Below are positions 53,881-62,032 of a DNA stretch of 64,000 bases, piece by piece. The position numbers and the translations under genes are program-made. This stretch comes from Agaricicola taiwanensis. GTDB lineage: Bacteria; Pseudomonadota; Alphaproteobacteria; Rhizobiales; Methylopilaceae. Positions within the stretch are counted from its first letter, which is position 1, and the number at the start of each line of letters is the position of its first letter. The stretch lies in assembly GCF_014635245.1 (NCBI RefSeq), contig NZ_BMCP01000001.1, forward strand, positions 620,001 through 684,000. The letters run 5' to 3'. The notes beneath the pieces are model-generated. The model saw only the letters and a list, made by a program, of their open reading frames with translations, made no database searches and was not told the origin of the DNA.

Positions 53881-55180
53881 CGAGCAGATCGAAACCAGCA
53901 TCAGCCGCTCGCTCCGGATGCAGCTTTTCGGGGCGCTGGCCGTTGTCACCGCTCTGGCCGGTGGGTTTGGCGGCGTGGCCGCCTATGCCGAGATTTCCGG
54001 TGCCGTGATCGGATCTGGCACCATCATCGTCGCGGGGAGGGCGAAGGAGGTCCAGCATGCCGAGGGCGGGATCATCGGCACCATCTCCGTGCGTGAGGGC
54101 GAACGGGTCGAAGCGGGCAAAACGCTGTTCCAGCTCGATGGAACCGCGGTACGGGCCAACCTTGGGATCGTGGAGAGCCAGCTGAAGCAGCTCCTTGCTC
54201 AGGAGGCCCGCCTTCTCACCGAACAGGGAAGGCTGGACGCCATCTCCTTTCCCGAGGAGCTGGCAGGGGAGGAGGCCGACGTTTCCCTCCTGAGGCGCGG
54301 TCAGATCGAACTGATGAATGCGCGTCGCGCCACCCTCATCGGCCGCAAGGCGCAGGTTGATGAGCAGGCGCGCCAGTTTGAGGAGAAGATCGCCGCCCTT
54401 ACGGCCGAGCAGGAGGCCGTCAACGAGAACATAAGCCTCCTGGATGAGCAGCTTGTCGATGTCTCCTACCTGAACAAGCGCGGACTCCTGGTGGACTCGC
54501 AACTGATCGCGGTGAAACGCGAGCGCGCCTCTCTGATGGGAAAGCTCGCCTCGCTGAAAGCGGAGGTCGTGGAGGCCAAACAGGCGATCAGCGAGCGGAA
54601 GATCCAGAAAGCCCAGATCGACGAAGAGTTCCTGGAACAGGTCCTCACGGAACTTGATCAGAAACGCGTCGAGATCGCCCGTCTGCGCCAGGAGAAGGTG
54701 GCTGCCCTCGATCGCCTGGAGCGGATCGACATAAGGTCCCCCATGGCCGGTTATGTGCATCAACTGGCCGTCCACACCGTGGGGCGTGTCATCACGCCGG
54801 GCGAAACCCTGCTGCAGATCATACCCGATGACGATGACCTCCTGATCGAGGCCAAACTCAACCCCACGGATATCGATTCCGTGCATCGCGGCCAGATCGC
54901 GCGGGTGCGGATGACCGGCCTCGATCAGCGCATCACGCCACAACTGACAACGTCGGTGCTGAGTGTTTCGCCGGATCTGACCATGGATCCAAAGACGGGC
55001 ATGTCCTACTACACGGCGCGCCTGGCACTGGCGGAAGGCGAACTCGCCAAGCTGGAGAGACAAGAACTGCGCCCGGGCATGCCGGTCGAAGTCTTTGTCG
55101 AGACCAATATGCGCACGGTTCTATCCTATCTCGCCAAACCGTTGCAGGATCAGATTGCTCACGCCATGCGGGAGAACTGA
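53873..55180 (+). CDS. HlyD family type I secretion periplasmic adaptor
   Basis: 435 residues. One N-terminal membrane helix (FGALAVVTALAGGFGGVAAYA), a lipoyl/barrel-sandwich segment EVQHAEGGIIGTISVREGERVEAGKTLFQLDG (in parts under 20), a long coiled-coil hairpin (about 95-290) and a C-terminal RSPMAGYVHQLAVHTVGRVI, GETLLQIIPDDDDLLIEA, LRPGMPVEVFVET. Links the ABC exporter to the outer-membrane TolC protein, which is not encoded in the window. Overlaps the exporter gene by 8 nt. Confidence 0.94.
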   Translation: MHSEQIETSISRSLRMQLFGALAVVTALAGGFGGVAAYAEISGAVIGSGTIIVAGRAKEVQHAEGGIIGTISVREGERVEAGKTLFQLDGTAVRANLGIVESQLKQLLAQEARLLTEQGRLDAISFPEELAGEEADVSLLRRGQIELMNARRATLIGRKAQVDEQARQFEEKIAALTAEQEAVNENISLLDEQLVDVSYLNKRGLLVDSQLIAVKRERASLMGKLASLKAEVVEAKQAISERKIQKAQIDEEFLEQVLTELDQKRVEIARLRQEKVAALDRLERIDIRSPMAGYVHQLAVHTVGRVITPGETLLQIIPDDDDLLIEAKLNPTDIDSVHRGQIARVRMTGLDQRITPQLTTSVLSVSPDLTMDPKTGMSYYTARLALAEGELAKLERQELRPGMPVEVFVETNMRTVLSYLAKPLQDQIAHAMREN

Positions 55181-55182
55181 CT

Positions 55183-55785
55183 ATGAACACCGAGGAAGAG
55201 GTCCCTGCGGCTCTGGAGGTGCCCGCCGCAACGAAGGGCGGCGCCGCGCCGGTACGCCTGCCGCAGATGCAGCCCTTCGTTGCGGCGGTAGGCACGTCCG
55301 AAGAGGCCACGCCGGCGGTTGTCCCGTTGCACGCTACGGACGGACGGCTGCGCATCAGGGGAACGCCCGTCGCCGGAGGTAACGCCATTTATGCCGCATC
55401 GGAGGAGATCCTTTCCCAGCTCGCCTCCCTCTCAGTAAACCTTCGAGAGCTGCGGGCGGAGCATGATCCGGACATCGCCGCCGCGCTACGCAGGGACATG
55501 GCTGTCGTCAAGGAAAGCGTGGAGCAGTTGGAAGCCTTCGTGACGATCACCTTCGCGGCGAAAATCGACGAAGCCATCAATCAGAAACTGACTACCGCCC
55601 GGCAGGCCCAGGAGGCGCATCAGCGGGTCAGGCGATGGCTCATCGGCTTCATTGGCCTCAGCGCCGTTCTCATGCTCGGCTTCTGGGCGGAAGCTGAGAC
55701 AGGGCAAGTCATTCCCGCCCTGCGGGACGGGATCACTCATATCGCCGAACTCGCACGCAACGCCCTTGGGCGCCTAGGACGCTAG
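55183..55785 (+). CDS. Hypothetical coiled-coil, single-pass membrane protein of the secretion operon
   Basis: 200 residues, no family recognised. N-terminal 70 residues are low-complexity Ala/Pro/Glu-rich; residues about 70-145 are an amphipathic coiled coil (ILSQLASLSVNLRELRAEHD; VVKESVEQLEAFVTITFAAK); one membrane helix near 150-167 (WLIGFIGLSAVLMLGFW) and a short periplasmic or cytoplasmic tail. It begins 2 nt after the adaptor stop, so it belongs to the secretion operon and may be an accessory or anchoring factor (inference). The last 4 nt overlap the convergent LuxR gene. Confidence 0.75.
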   Translation: MNTEEEVPAALEVPAATKGGAAPVRLPQMQPFVAAVGTSEEATPAVVPLHATDGRLRIRGTPVAGGNAIYAASEEILSQLASLSVNLRELRAEHDPDIAAALRRDMAVVKESVEQLEAFVTITFAAKIDEAINQKLTTARQAQEAHQRVRRWLIGFIGLSAVLMLGFWAEAETGQVIPALRDGITHIAELARNALGRLGR

Positions 55786-56537
55786 ATGAGGCCGCGGGCG
55801 ACCGACAGCGCGACCTGCGTCCGGTTCTCCGCACCTAATTTGCGCATGATCGAGCGCATGTGCAGACGAACTGTCGTATCGGAGATGCTCAGCTCGCCGG
55901 CAATGCGCTTGTTGCCGAGGCCTCTTCCTACCGCCTTCAGAACATCCCGCTCGCGCTTGGAAAGAAGGGCGATCTTTTCATCGATCCCGATCGACGATGC
56001 CGCGGCTCGCTCTGGTCTCCGGTCGGTGACCGAAGCATCGGGGCCCGGACGCGGGCAGGCTTCCGCCGGCCAGACGACATGTCCTGCCAGGACCATCTTG
56101 ATGATGCTCTCGATCATATGCGGCGGCGTGTCGTGGGTGATGCAGCCCAGGGCACCTGCGGCGATGGCTTCTCCCATCTCGGAATGGGCCGCTTGCGGGA
56201 CCATCAGGATCGCTCGCCACGTCGAACAATGTGCAGCGAGCATATTGAGCTCGCTGATGGCCAGCGTCTTTGCCGACGGTTCGATGAAGACGATCAGGCC
56301 GCGATCATTATCGTCGCGCGCGATCAGAAGCGCGTCGAGATGGTCGAAAGCCTGGATCTGCCTGACCAGCGGTGCCAGAAGCCGGCAGATGCCATGGCCA
56401 AGCAGTCCACGGCTGATGACAGCCACCTCCACGGATGCAAGAGCGGTTGCCTTCAACCCTCCTGCCGGGTAGCTGGCCAAGGCCCTGTCAAGGGGAAGGG
56501 GTTGCGCCTCCTGTTCCTCAAAACGCCATTGCAGCAT
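55782..56537 (-). CDS. LuxR family transcriptional regulator with a degenerate receiver-like domain
   Basis: 251 residues. C-terminal LuxR/FixJ HTH is clear (LLSKRERDVLKAVGRGLGNK, IAGELSISDTTVRLHMRSI, MRKLGAENRTQVALSVARG). The N-terminal 150 residues look like a receiver fold, but at the end of the presumed third strand, where an Asp would be phosphorylated, the sequence reads LIVFIEPS, with Glu instead. So it may not be controlled by phosphorylation. Its stop overlaps the last gene of the type I secretion operon, the likely target. ATG at 56537 follows GGAGGCAGAC. Confidence 0.88.
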   Translation of the reverse strand: MLQWRFEEQEAQPLPLDRALASYPAGGLKATALASVEVAVISRGLLGHGICRLLAPLVRQIQAFDHLDALLIARDDNDRGLIVFIEPSAKTLAISELNMLAAHCSTWRAILMVPQAAHSEMGEAIAAGALGCITHDTPPHMIESIIKMVLAGHVVWPAEACPRPGPDASVTDRRPERAAASSIGIDEKIALLSKRERDVLKAVGRGLGNKRIAGELSISDTTVRLHMRSIMRKLGAENRTQVALSVARGLI

Positions 56538-56944
56538 GTCTGCCTCCTGATTGGCGTGGGGTTTCTGCGCTTTTCCAGCGTTTCGGATTTTGATGTCGCT
56601 CGTCCTGGTTTGAAGCCAGCGTCACCTCGTATCCCGGCGAGAAAGCGGGTGCTGCAGGCTCCACCGCCTGTCACAGCACCTACCGGGAGATCATAAACAT
56701 TACACCATTCAGCAATGTTATCGAGATCTCTACTTCTTCCTGAGTCGCGCATCTTCCGTAAAGAGGCAACGTGGATGATGTCGGGATCAGCTACAATGAG
56801 ACCCTATAATCCAATTCAACTATTATATGTTCCAGATCATCTGGAACTTCTGTCGCTGAGCTAGAGAGAACACAACATCGGCTGCACCATTACGGGGCCG
56901 CACCGGCGAAACTGAGGCCGCGGGCGCCCGTATTTATCAGGCTC
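56538..56944. other. Gene-free region between the LuxR gene and the ZIP transporter gene
   Basis: 407 nt between divergent genes; AT-richer from about 56690 to 56870. No ORF or RNA gene recognised. It contains the perfect 9-1-9 palindrome at 56829-56847. Confidence 0.6.
56829..56847. promoter_or_regulatory. Perfect 9-1-9 palindrome (LuxR-box-like)
   Basis: GTTCCAGATCATCTGGAAC: arms of nine bases around one C. Length and symmetry suit a dimeric regulator such as the LuxR-type protein encoded 290 nt away; it is about 100 nt before the ZIP gene. A hairpin (7-bp stem, 5-nt loop) is possible but no gene on that strand ends here, so a terminator is unlikely. Confidence 0.55.
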
Positions 56945-57787
56945 GTGAACTATTCCCCGCCGCGACACGTTGGTCAGCTTGATCTTAAGCCTATCGGATC
57001 CGCACCATTGCATTCATCGTTCTTGATGGTCCTTGGCATTGCGCTCGCGGCAGCGCTGGCCTCACCCGCCGGCGGCATGCTCGCCATCTGGTTGCGGCCG
57101 ACAAGCCTGCTGCTGTCGATCACGGTTGGGCTCGCCGGCGGCGTGCTGCTCGGTACTTTCGCCTTTGAGATGATGCCCAGGGCGCTGGAACTGGCATCGA
57201 TGCCATTGGCAGCCGGTGGGTTCATTCTTGGGCTCGGCCTTGTCTATCTGCTGGATCTGTATGTGAACCGGTGGCAACTCGCCGGGCCCGAAGCCGATCA
57301 GAGGGACCGCGTCGGACGAGCCCACAGGCGCCGTAAGCCGCGGGGCAGTGATACGTCGGTTCTGGCGGGCGGCACCAGTGTGGAGGAACTGATTGAAGGG
57401 CTCACCATCGGCGTCGGCGCCGCTCTGGAGCCCAGTACCGCTTTCATCGTGGGTCTCGCCATCTTCATCGACAACCTCAGTGAGGCAATGAGCATCGGAG
57501 AGCTGGTGATCAGCGAGGGCGGCCCCGGGGCCAAACGGCGAACCTTCATGTGGACCTCACTGATCGGCGTCTCGCTCTTTGCATCCGCCATGATCGGCTG
57601 GTTCCTCATGCGGAACATCCCGGAGACGTTGCAGGGCACCCTGTTCGCCATAGGCGCGGGAGGCATGTTCTATCTGACCATCACCGATCTCGTGCCGGAG
57701 GCGGAGGCGCATCAGTTTCAGCAGTCGGCGGCGCTTGCCATCGGGGCGGGCTTTCTCACGGTCATGGTGCTGTCAAACCTGATGTGA
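56945..57787 (+). CDS. ZIP family divalent metal transporter with altered ligand positions
   Basis: Up to 280 residues, eight hydrophobic segments with a His-poor basic loop (RRRKPRG) between helices 3 and 4. In the metal-site helices the usual HNxPEG is replaced by EELIEG (helix 4) and DNLSEA (helix 5): the glutamates stay but both histidines are acidic residues. Fold assignment rests on overall pattern (GVLLGTFAFEMMPRALE, VEELIEGLTIGVGAAL, DLVPEAEAHQFQQSAAL). GTG at 56945 gives the longest form; ATG 57026 (MVLGIALAAALASPAGG) is an alternative start just before helix 1. A cation importer or exporter; metal unknown. Confidence 0.75.
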   Translation: MNYSPPRHVGQLDLKPIGSAPLHSSFLMVLGIALAAALASPAGGMLAIWLRPTSLLLSITVGLAGGVLLGTFAFEMMPRALELASMPLAAGGFILGLGLVYLLDLYVNRWQLAGPEADQRDRVGRAHRRRKPRGSDTSVLAGGTSVEELIEGLTIGVGAALEPSTAFIVGLAIFIDNLSEAMSIGELVISEGGPGAKRRTFMWTSLIGVSLFASAMIGWFLMRNIPETLQGTLFAIGAGGMFYLTITDLVPEAEAHQFQQSAALAIGAGFLTVMVLSNLM

Positions 57788-57801
57788 CGGCAGCCTACGC
57801 C

Positions 57802-58692
57802 TTAAACTGCAGGCGCCCGGATGCATTGCGATACCGTCTTCAGGAAATCCCGGGCCAGGCGGGACAGCGGAATGTTCTTCGTGGTCAGCAATTCCGCGCG
57901 CAGAGGGATGTGGGGAAGGAACGGCTTCATGATGATGTCGGGGTAGATCGCGTCGAGCTGCGAAAAATTATCCACCAGAGCAACCCCGATGCCTTTGTTG
58001 ACGAGGCTCCAGGCGGTTGAGATCCAGCCCACTTCAAGTGATGGTTCCAGCTCGACACGAGCATCGGCGACCACGGCATCGATCAGGGTTCGAAGACCCT
58101 GATCTTTCGAATAGAACACCAGACGGTGCCCGACGAGATTGGCCGGCGTGATGACGTCGAGCCGCACCAGGGGGTGGTCGCGCCGCATAATGCATGTGAC
58201 GCCGCCGCGGCACAGTTCCGTGGAAGCGACGGCGGCATGCTCCAGCGCCAGAAAGGCAAAGCCCAGATCGGCTCGCTGCGTGGCGATGCTCTGTACGACG
58301 GCGCGGCGCGGGCGCACATCAAAATCAAGGGTGACGTCGGGGCGCTCGGCCATGAAGGTCGAGATCGCCTGGGGAAGAATTGCCTCCCCCAGCGTCGGAA
58401 TTGAAACGATGCTGAGCCGGCCGGATCGGGCGCTGCGGATGTCCTCGATCGACTGCCGGACCTCGCGCATCTCGTCAAAGACCCGTTCGACATCGGGAAA
58501 CAGCGCTTGGGCATCCTGCGTTGGCACCAGCCTGCCTTTCACCCGGCTGAACAGCTGAAACCGTAGCTGATCCTCCGTATGGCGCAGGATCTTCGTCACG
58601 GCGGGTTGCGTAAGATTGAGCATCCGCGCGGCCGCCGTAACGGAGCCGGTGTGCATGATGGCCTGAAAAACCTCGAGCTGACGGTAGTTCAC
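57802..58692 (-). CDS. LysR family transcriptional regulator
   Basis: 296 residues. HTH at the N terminus (MNYRQLEVFQAIMHTGSVTA, AARMLNLTQPAVTKILRHTE, LFSRVKGRLVPTQDA), then effector domain (SIPTLGEAILPQAISTFMAE, ISTAWSLVNKGIGVALVDNF). It diverges from the RraA-M20-ABC cluster (200 nt between starts) and very probably regulates it. The 200-nt gap holds GCCAAGT/ACTTGGC inverted arms at 58764-58770 and 58794-58800. Converges with the ZIP gene, 14 nt between stops. Confidence 0.92.
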   Translation of the reverse strand: MNYRQLEVFQAIMHTGSVTAAARMLNLTQPAVTKILRHTEDQLRFQLFSRVKGRLVPTQDAQALFPDVERVFDEMREVRQSIEDIRSARSGRLSIVSIPTLGEAILPQAISTFMAERPDVTLDFDVRPRRAVVQSIATQRADLGFAFLALEHAAVASTELCRGGVTCIMRRDHPLVRLDVITPANLVGHRLVFYSKDQGLRTLIDAVVADARVELEPSLEVGWISTAWSLVNKGIGVALVDNFSQLDAIYPDIIMKPFLPHIPLRAELLTTKNIPLSRLARDFLKTVSQCIRAPAV

Positions 58693-58892
58693 TGAACCCT
58701 CACCGGTTGGTGCTGCATCCCATGCCTTCAGGTTATAGATTTGGGCGGATTAGTCATTGGACAGCCAAGTTCCATCGCTCCTAGCCTACCTCCACTTGGC
58801 CTCGTGATCCCAGCCAAAGTTTCATGCTGTGTCGCAAGCCACAATCTTTCCGCCTGCAACGGGCGATGACGACATCGGACAAGAGGCAGACA

Positions 58893-59576
58893 ATGGAACA
58901 GCATTCTCTTCACGGTCAGACCATCAGCGATTTCAAGCGCGCTCCCCAATCCCTGATCGAGCGCTTCAAGATCCACGATACCGCGAAGGTGTGCGACTCC
59001 ATGGGCGGCTACGGCGCCATGGAATTCGAGATCAAGCCCCTTGAAAACAACATGCGCGTGTTCGGTTCGGCGCTGACGGTGCTGACCCGGCCGGGCGATG
59101 CGCTCTATGTGCAGAAGGCCATCGACATGACGCAGCCGGGAGACGTCATCGTCATCAACGCTGGCGGCTACAAGGACGTCAGCTGCATCGGCGAGCGTCT
59201 TGGCGGTTTCTTCAAGCAGAAGGGCGCGGTCGGCATCATCGTCGATGGCGCCGTGCGTGATGCGGCCGGCATGGTGACCGACGCACCGCCCACCTTCGCG
59301 CGCGCCAGCTGCATTCGCATCTTCGGTTCGATGGGCCCCGGCGCCATCAACGTGCCCATCACCTGCGGCGGCGTATCCGTGAACCCTGGCGACATCATCA
59401 TCGGAGACCGCGATGGCGTGGTCGTCGTGCCTCTGGCCGATGCCGAGCGCGTCGCCGATCTGGCGGACGAACACCTCGCAGGTGAGCTTGCCCGAATGGA
59501 AGAGGTCGCCAGCGGCCGGACCATCGAGGACGTGTTCTCGCTGACCCCGAAGCTTGCGCGCTGGACCGGGCGTTGA
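58893..59576 (+). CDS. RraA family protein (HMG/CHA aldolase / oxaloacetate decarboxylase-like)
   Basis: 227 residues. Same fold as RraA and 4-hydroxy-4-methyl-2-oxoglutarate aldolase. The catalytic set of the aldolase branch is visible: IVDGAVRDAAGM (D-x3-R-D, metal and substrate ligands) and SCIGERLGGFF with the Glu; GGVSVNPGDIIIGDRDGVVVVP closes the fold (quoted in part). So a lyase or decarboxylase on a 2-oxo acid is more likely than an RNase E inhibitor. ATG 58893 follows AGAGGCAGACA; the frame upstream to 58824 is not conserved. Start of cluster C; the next gene starts within 3 nt. Confidence 0.88.
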   Translation: MEQHSLHGQTISDFKRAPQSLIERFKIHDTAKVCDSMGGYGAMEFEIKPLENNMRVFGSALTVLTRPGDALYVQKAIDMTQPGDVIVINAGGYKDVSCIGERLGGFFKQKGAVGIIVDGAVRDAAGMVTDAPPTFARASCIRIFGSMGPGAINVPITCGGVSVNPGDIIIGDRDGVVVVPLADAERVADLADEHLAGELARMEEVASGRTIEDVFSLTPKLARWTGR

Positions 59577-59578
59577 TC

Positions 59579-60730
59579 ATGGCGGGCGGCAACGAGGTCC
59601 TGGATTGGCTGGGCGGGCAGCACGATGCCATGGTCGATCTCCTCGGCCGGCTCGTGAACACCGACAGCGGCAGCTACAACAAGGCCGGTGTCGACCGGGT
59701 AGGCGAGATCATCCGGGAATTCCTCTCCGGCTTCGGCATCACTTGCGAGATCATTCCGCAGGAGCGTTTCGGCGACAGCATTCGCGCCCGGATCGGCCCT
59801 ATCGGCAATACGGCGCCCATCCTCCTTCTCGGCCATCGGGACACCGTGTTTCCTGATGGCGAAGCCGCCCGCCGCCCCTTCCGGGTTGAGGGCGGCAAGG
59901 CCTACGGGCCTGGTGTCGCCGACATGAAGGCCGGTCTTGTCATGAACAGCTTCGTCATGGCGGCCTTTGCGCGGGCCGGAGCGCCCATACCCATGATCGC
60001 ACTCTATACCTCCGACGAGGAGATCGCTTCGCCGGCCTCCCGGCCGGTCATCGAGGCCGAGGCGCGCGGGGTTCGCGCCGTTTTCAATGCCGAGCCCGGA
60101 CGGCTCAACAACAACGTCGTCACCGGCCGCAAGGGCGGCGTCTTCATGAAGCTCACGGTTCGCGGCAAGGCAGCGCATTCCGGCGTCAATTTCCAGGACG
60201 GCATCAGCGCCATTGAGGAGCTGGCCCGCAAGACCACGGCGCTTCATGCGTTGACGGATCTGTCCATCGGAACCACCGTCAACGTGGGCCTCATCTCGGG
60301 CGGCCAGTCCGTCAACACTGTCGCGGCGGAGGCCTCCGCCGAGATCGATTTGCGTTACGTCGAGCCGCCTCAGCGTGAAGCGGCACTTTCCGCCATCCAG
60401 GCCATTGTGAACAGGAGCTTCGTGCCCGGCGCCTCCGCCGAACTGACGATCGCCGGAGAATTCGTGCCGCTGGTCCAGACGCCGGCCTCCGAGGCCATGT
60501 TCAATGCCTATGTTGCCGCCTCCGCCGAACTCGGCCAGACCGTTGACGGCGAATTTGCCGGCGGCTGCGCCGATTCCGGCTTTACCTCGGCCCTCGGCAC
60601 GCCGACCGTATGTTCGACCGGTCCGTGCGGCGCCAAGGTTCACAGCCCTGACGAATTCCTGCTGGTCGACACACTGGTGCCGCGCGCGCAAGCGCTGGCT
60701 CTGACGATCCAGCAGCTCGAGCCTGCTTGA
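59579..60730 (+). CDS. M20 family metallopeptidase (carboxypeptidase G2-like)
   Basis: 383 residues. Two-zinc M20 hydrolase: LLGHRDTVFPDG (His, Asp), GPGVADMKAGL (bridging Asp), YTSDEEIASPAS (catalytic and metal Glu), dimerisation domain (HSGVNFQDGISAIEELARKT), and terminal His in KVHSPDEFLLVD. The subgroup includes glutamate carboxypeptidase and N-acyl amino acid hydrolases; no signal peptide, so a cytoplasmic enzyme that would hydrolyse what the adjacent importer brings in. A TTG at 59573 overlaps the RraA stop; ATG 59579 is preferred. Confidence 0.9.
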   Translation: MAGGNEVLDWLGGQHDAMVDLLGRLVNTDSGSYNKAGVDRVGEIIREFLSGFGITCEIIPQERFGDSIRARIGPIGNTAPILLLGHRDTVFPDGEAARRPFRVEGGKAYGPGVADMKAGLVMNSFVMAAFARAGAPIPMIALYTSDEEIASPASRPVIEAEARGVRAVFNAEPGRLNNNVVTGRKGGVFMKLTVRGKAAHSGVNFQDGISAIEELARKTTALHALTDLSIGTTVNVGLISGGQSVNTVAAEASAEIDLRYVEPPQREAALSAIQAIVNRSFVPGASAELTIAGEFVPLVQTPASEAMFNAYVAASAELGQTVDGEFAGGCADSGFTSALGTPTVCSTGPCGAKVHSPDEFLLVDTLVPRAQALALTIQQLEPA

Positions 60731-60851
60731 GAACAGAAAGGACAAGACGACCTGTTCGGTTATCAATGTTCATCCAGAACGACCGTGCTGCGAAGCAAAG
60801 AAGACCACAAAAGCCGCAGCCTGATCGAAGCCAATCCAGAGGGACCCTACG

Positions 60852-61949
60852 ATGACAAAGCCAATCAACTCAGGTTTAAGTCTCAGCCGCCGCAACTTCC
60901 TTGCCGGCGCGGCCACTGTCGGCGCGGTGACGCTGTCGAAGCCCTTCATCATTTCCGCGCGGTCGGCCGACACGCTCGTTGTCAACAGCCAGGGCGGCGA
61001 ATTCCAGCCGATCATCGAAGAGACGGTGATCAAGCCTTTCGAGAAGAAGTTCGGCGTGCAGGTCATCCATGACCCCACCGGAAGCGCGTCGCAGGACTAT
61101 GCGAAAATACGCGCCGCGCGCGGCGCACCCGGCTTCGACGTGGCGCACAACCTGACCCCGCCCGAGGTCATTCTCGGCGCCAAGGAAAAGATGCTGGAGC
61201 CGGTCACCGAGCGCGAGGTGCCCAACCTCAAATACATCTGGCCACAAGGGCAAAAGGTCATCCCAGGCTTTGGTGTGCCCCACACCTACATGTACTGCGC
61301 GCTGATCTACAACAAGGAGAAGGTCAAGGCACCGACCTCCTGGGCGGACTACTGGGACCCGGCAAAGAGCGGCAACCCCGATCTGAAGGGGCATCTGATC
61401 GCCTTCCATCCCAACAATCTTTTGGCCGTTTATGCCCTGCTCCAGGCGGCAGAGCTCGGCGGTGGCGGCGCAGACAATATGGAACCCGCCTGGGAGTATC
61501 TCAAAAAGCAGAAGGAATATGTCGGCACCGTCGTGACCGGCTCATCGGAAGCGGTGCCCTATTTTGAGAATGGCGAGGTGTGGCTCGCACCCTACTGGAG
61601 CCCGCGCAGCGGCTACTACATCGAGCGTGGCATGCCCTTCGGCATGGTCATCCCCACCGAGGGCGTCAACGCCCTCTGCGACGTCGCTGCGATCCCCGTC
61701 GGCGCCACCAACAAGAAGCTGGCCTACGAGTTCCTGAACTTCCGGCTGGAAAAAGAAACCCAGCGTGCTTTCTCGCTGGCCTATCACAGCAGCCCCGGCC
61801 GCGGCGACATCGAAGACTGGCCTGCGGAATTCGCGGCAAGCCAGGTCGTCACGCAGGCACAGATGGACAAGCTCAAGTTCCCGGATTCCGCGCTGATCGG
61901 TGAAAGGCGCAAGGATTGGACCCTGCGCTGGCAGGAAATCATGGCCTGA
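60852..61949 (+). CDS. ABC transporter substrate-binding protein (spermidine/putrescine PotD type)
   Basis: 365 residues. Twin-arginine signal (SLSRRNFLAGAATVGAV), cleavage about residue 38 after ISARSA. Mature part is a PotD/iron-type binding protein: VVNSQGGEFQPIIEETVIKP, FGVQVIHDPTGSASQDYAKI, TSWADYWDP, and a C-terminal EFLNFRLEKETQRAFSLAYH. It begins 121 nt after the peptidase gene. The ligand may be a peptide-like or N-acyl compound rather than a polyamine, given its neighbours (inference). Two hairpins follow the stop. Confidence 0.92.
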   Translation: MTKPINSGLSLSRRNFLAGAATVGAVTLSKPFIISARSADTLVVNSQGGEFQPIIEETVIKPFEKKFGVQVIHDPTGSASQDYAKIRAARGAPGFDVAHNLTPPEVILGAKEKMLEPVTEREVPNLKYIWPQGQKVIPGFGVPHTYMYCALIYNKEKVKAPTSWADYWDPAKSGNPDLKGHLIAFHPNNLLAVYALLQAAELGGGGADNMEPAWEYLKKQKEYVGTVVTGSSEAVPYFENGEVWLAPYWSPRSGYYIERGMPFGMVIPTEGVNALCDVAAIPVGATNKKLAYEFLNFRLEKETQRAFSLAYHSSPGRGDIEDWPAEFAASQVVTQAQMDKLKFPDSALIGERRKDWTLRWQEIMA

Positions 61950-61963
61950 CGGCGTCAGCCGTC
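61948..61963 (+). other. 6-bp hairpin at the end of the cluster C binding-protein gene
   Basis: GACGGC, loop GTCA, GCCGTC, overlapping the stop codon. First of two hairpins between the binding-protein and permease genes. Confidence 0.45.
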
Positions 61964-61982
61964 TCGCCTGTTGCGCCGAAAT

Positions 61983-62012
61983 CTCTCCTGGGTGGAGCTC
62001 TACCCGGGAGAG
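61983..62012 (+). other. 11-bp hairpin between the cluster C binding-protein and permease genes
   Basis: CTCTCCTGGGT and ACCCGGGAGAG pair over 11 positions (one U-G wobble) around an 8-nt loop; no U-tract follows. Placed like the hairpins after the binding-protein genes of clusters A and B. Confidence 0.65.
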
Positions 62013-62032
62013 CCGATCCAACTTGAGGCATC

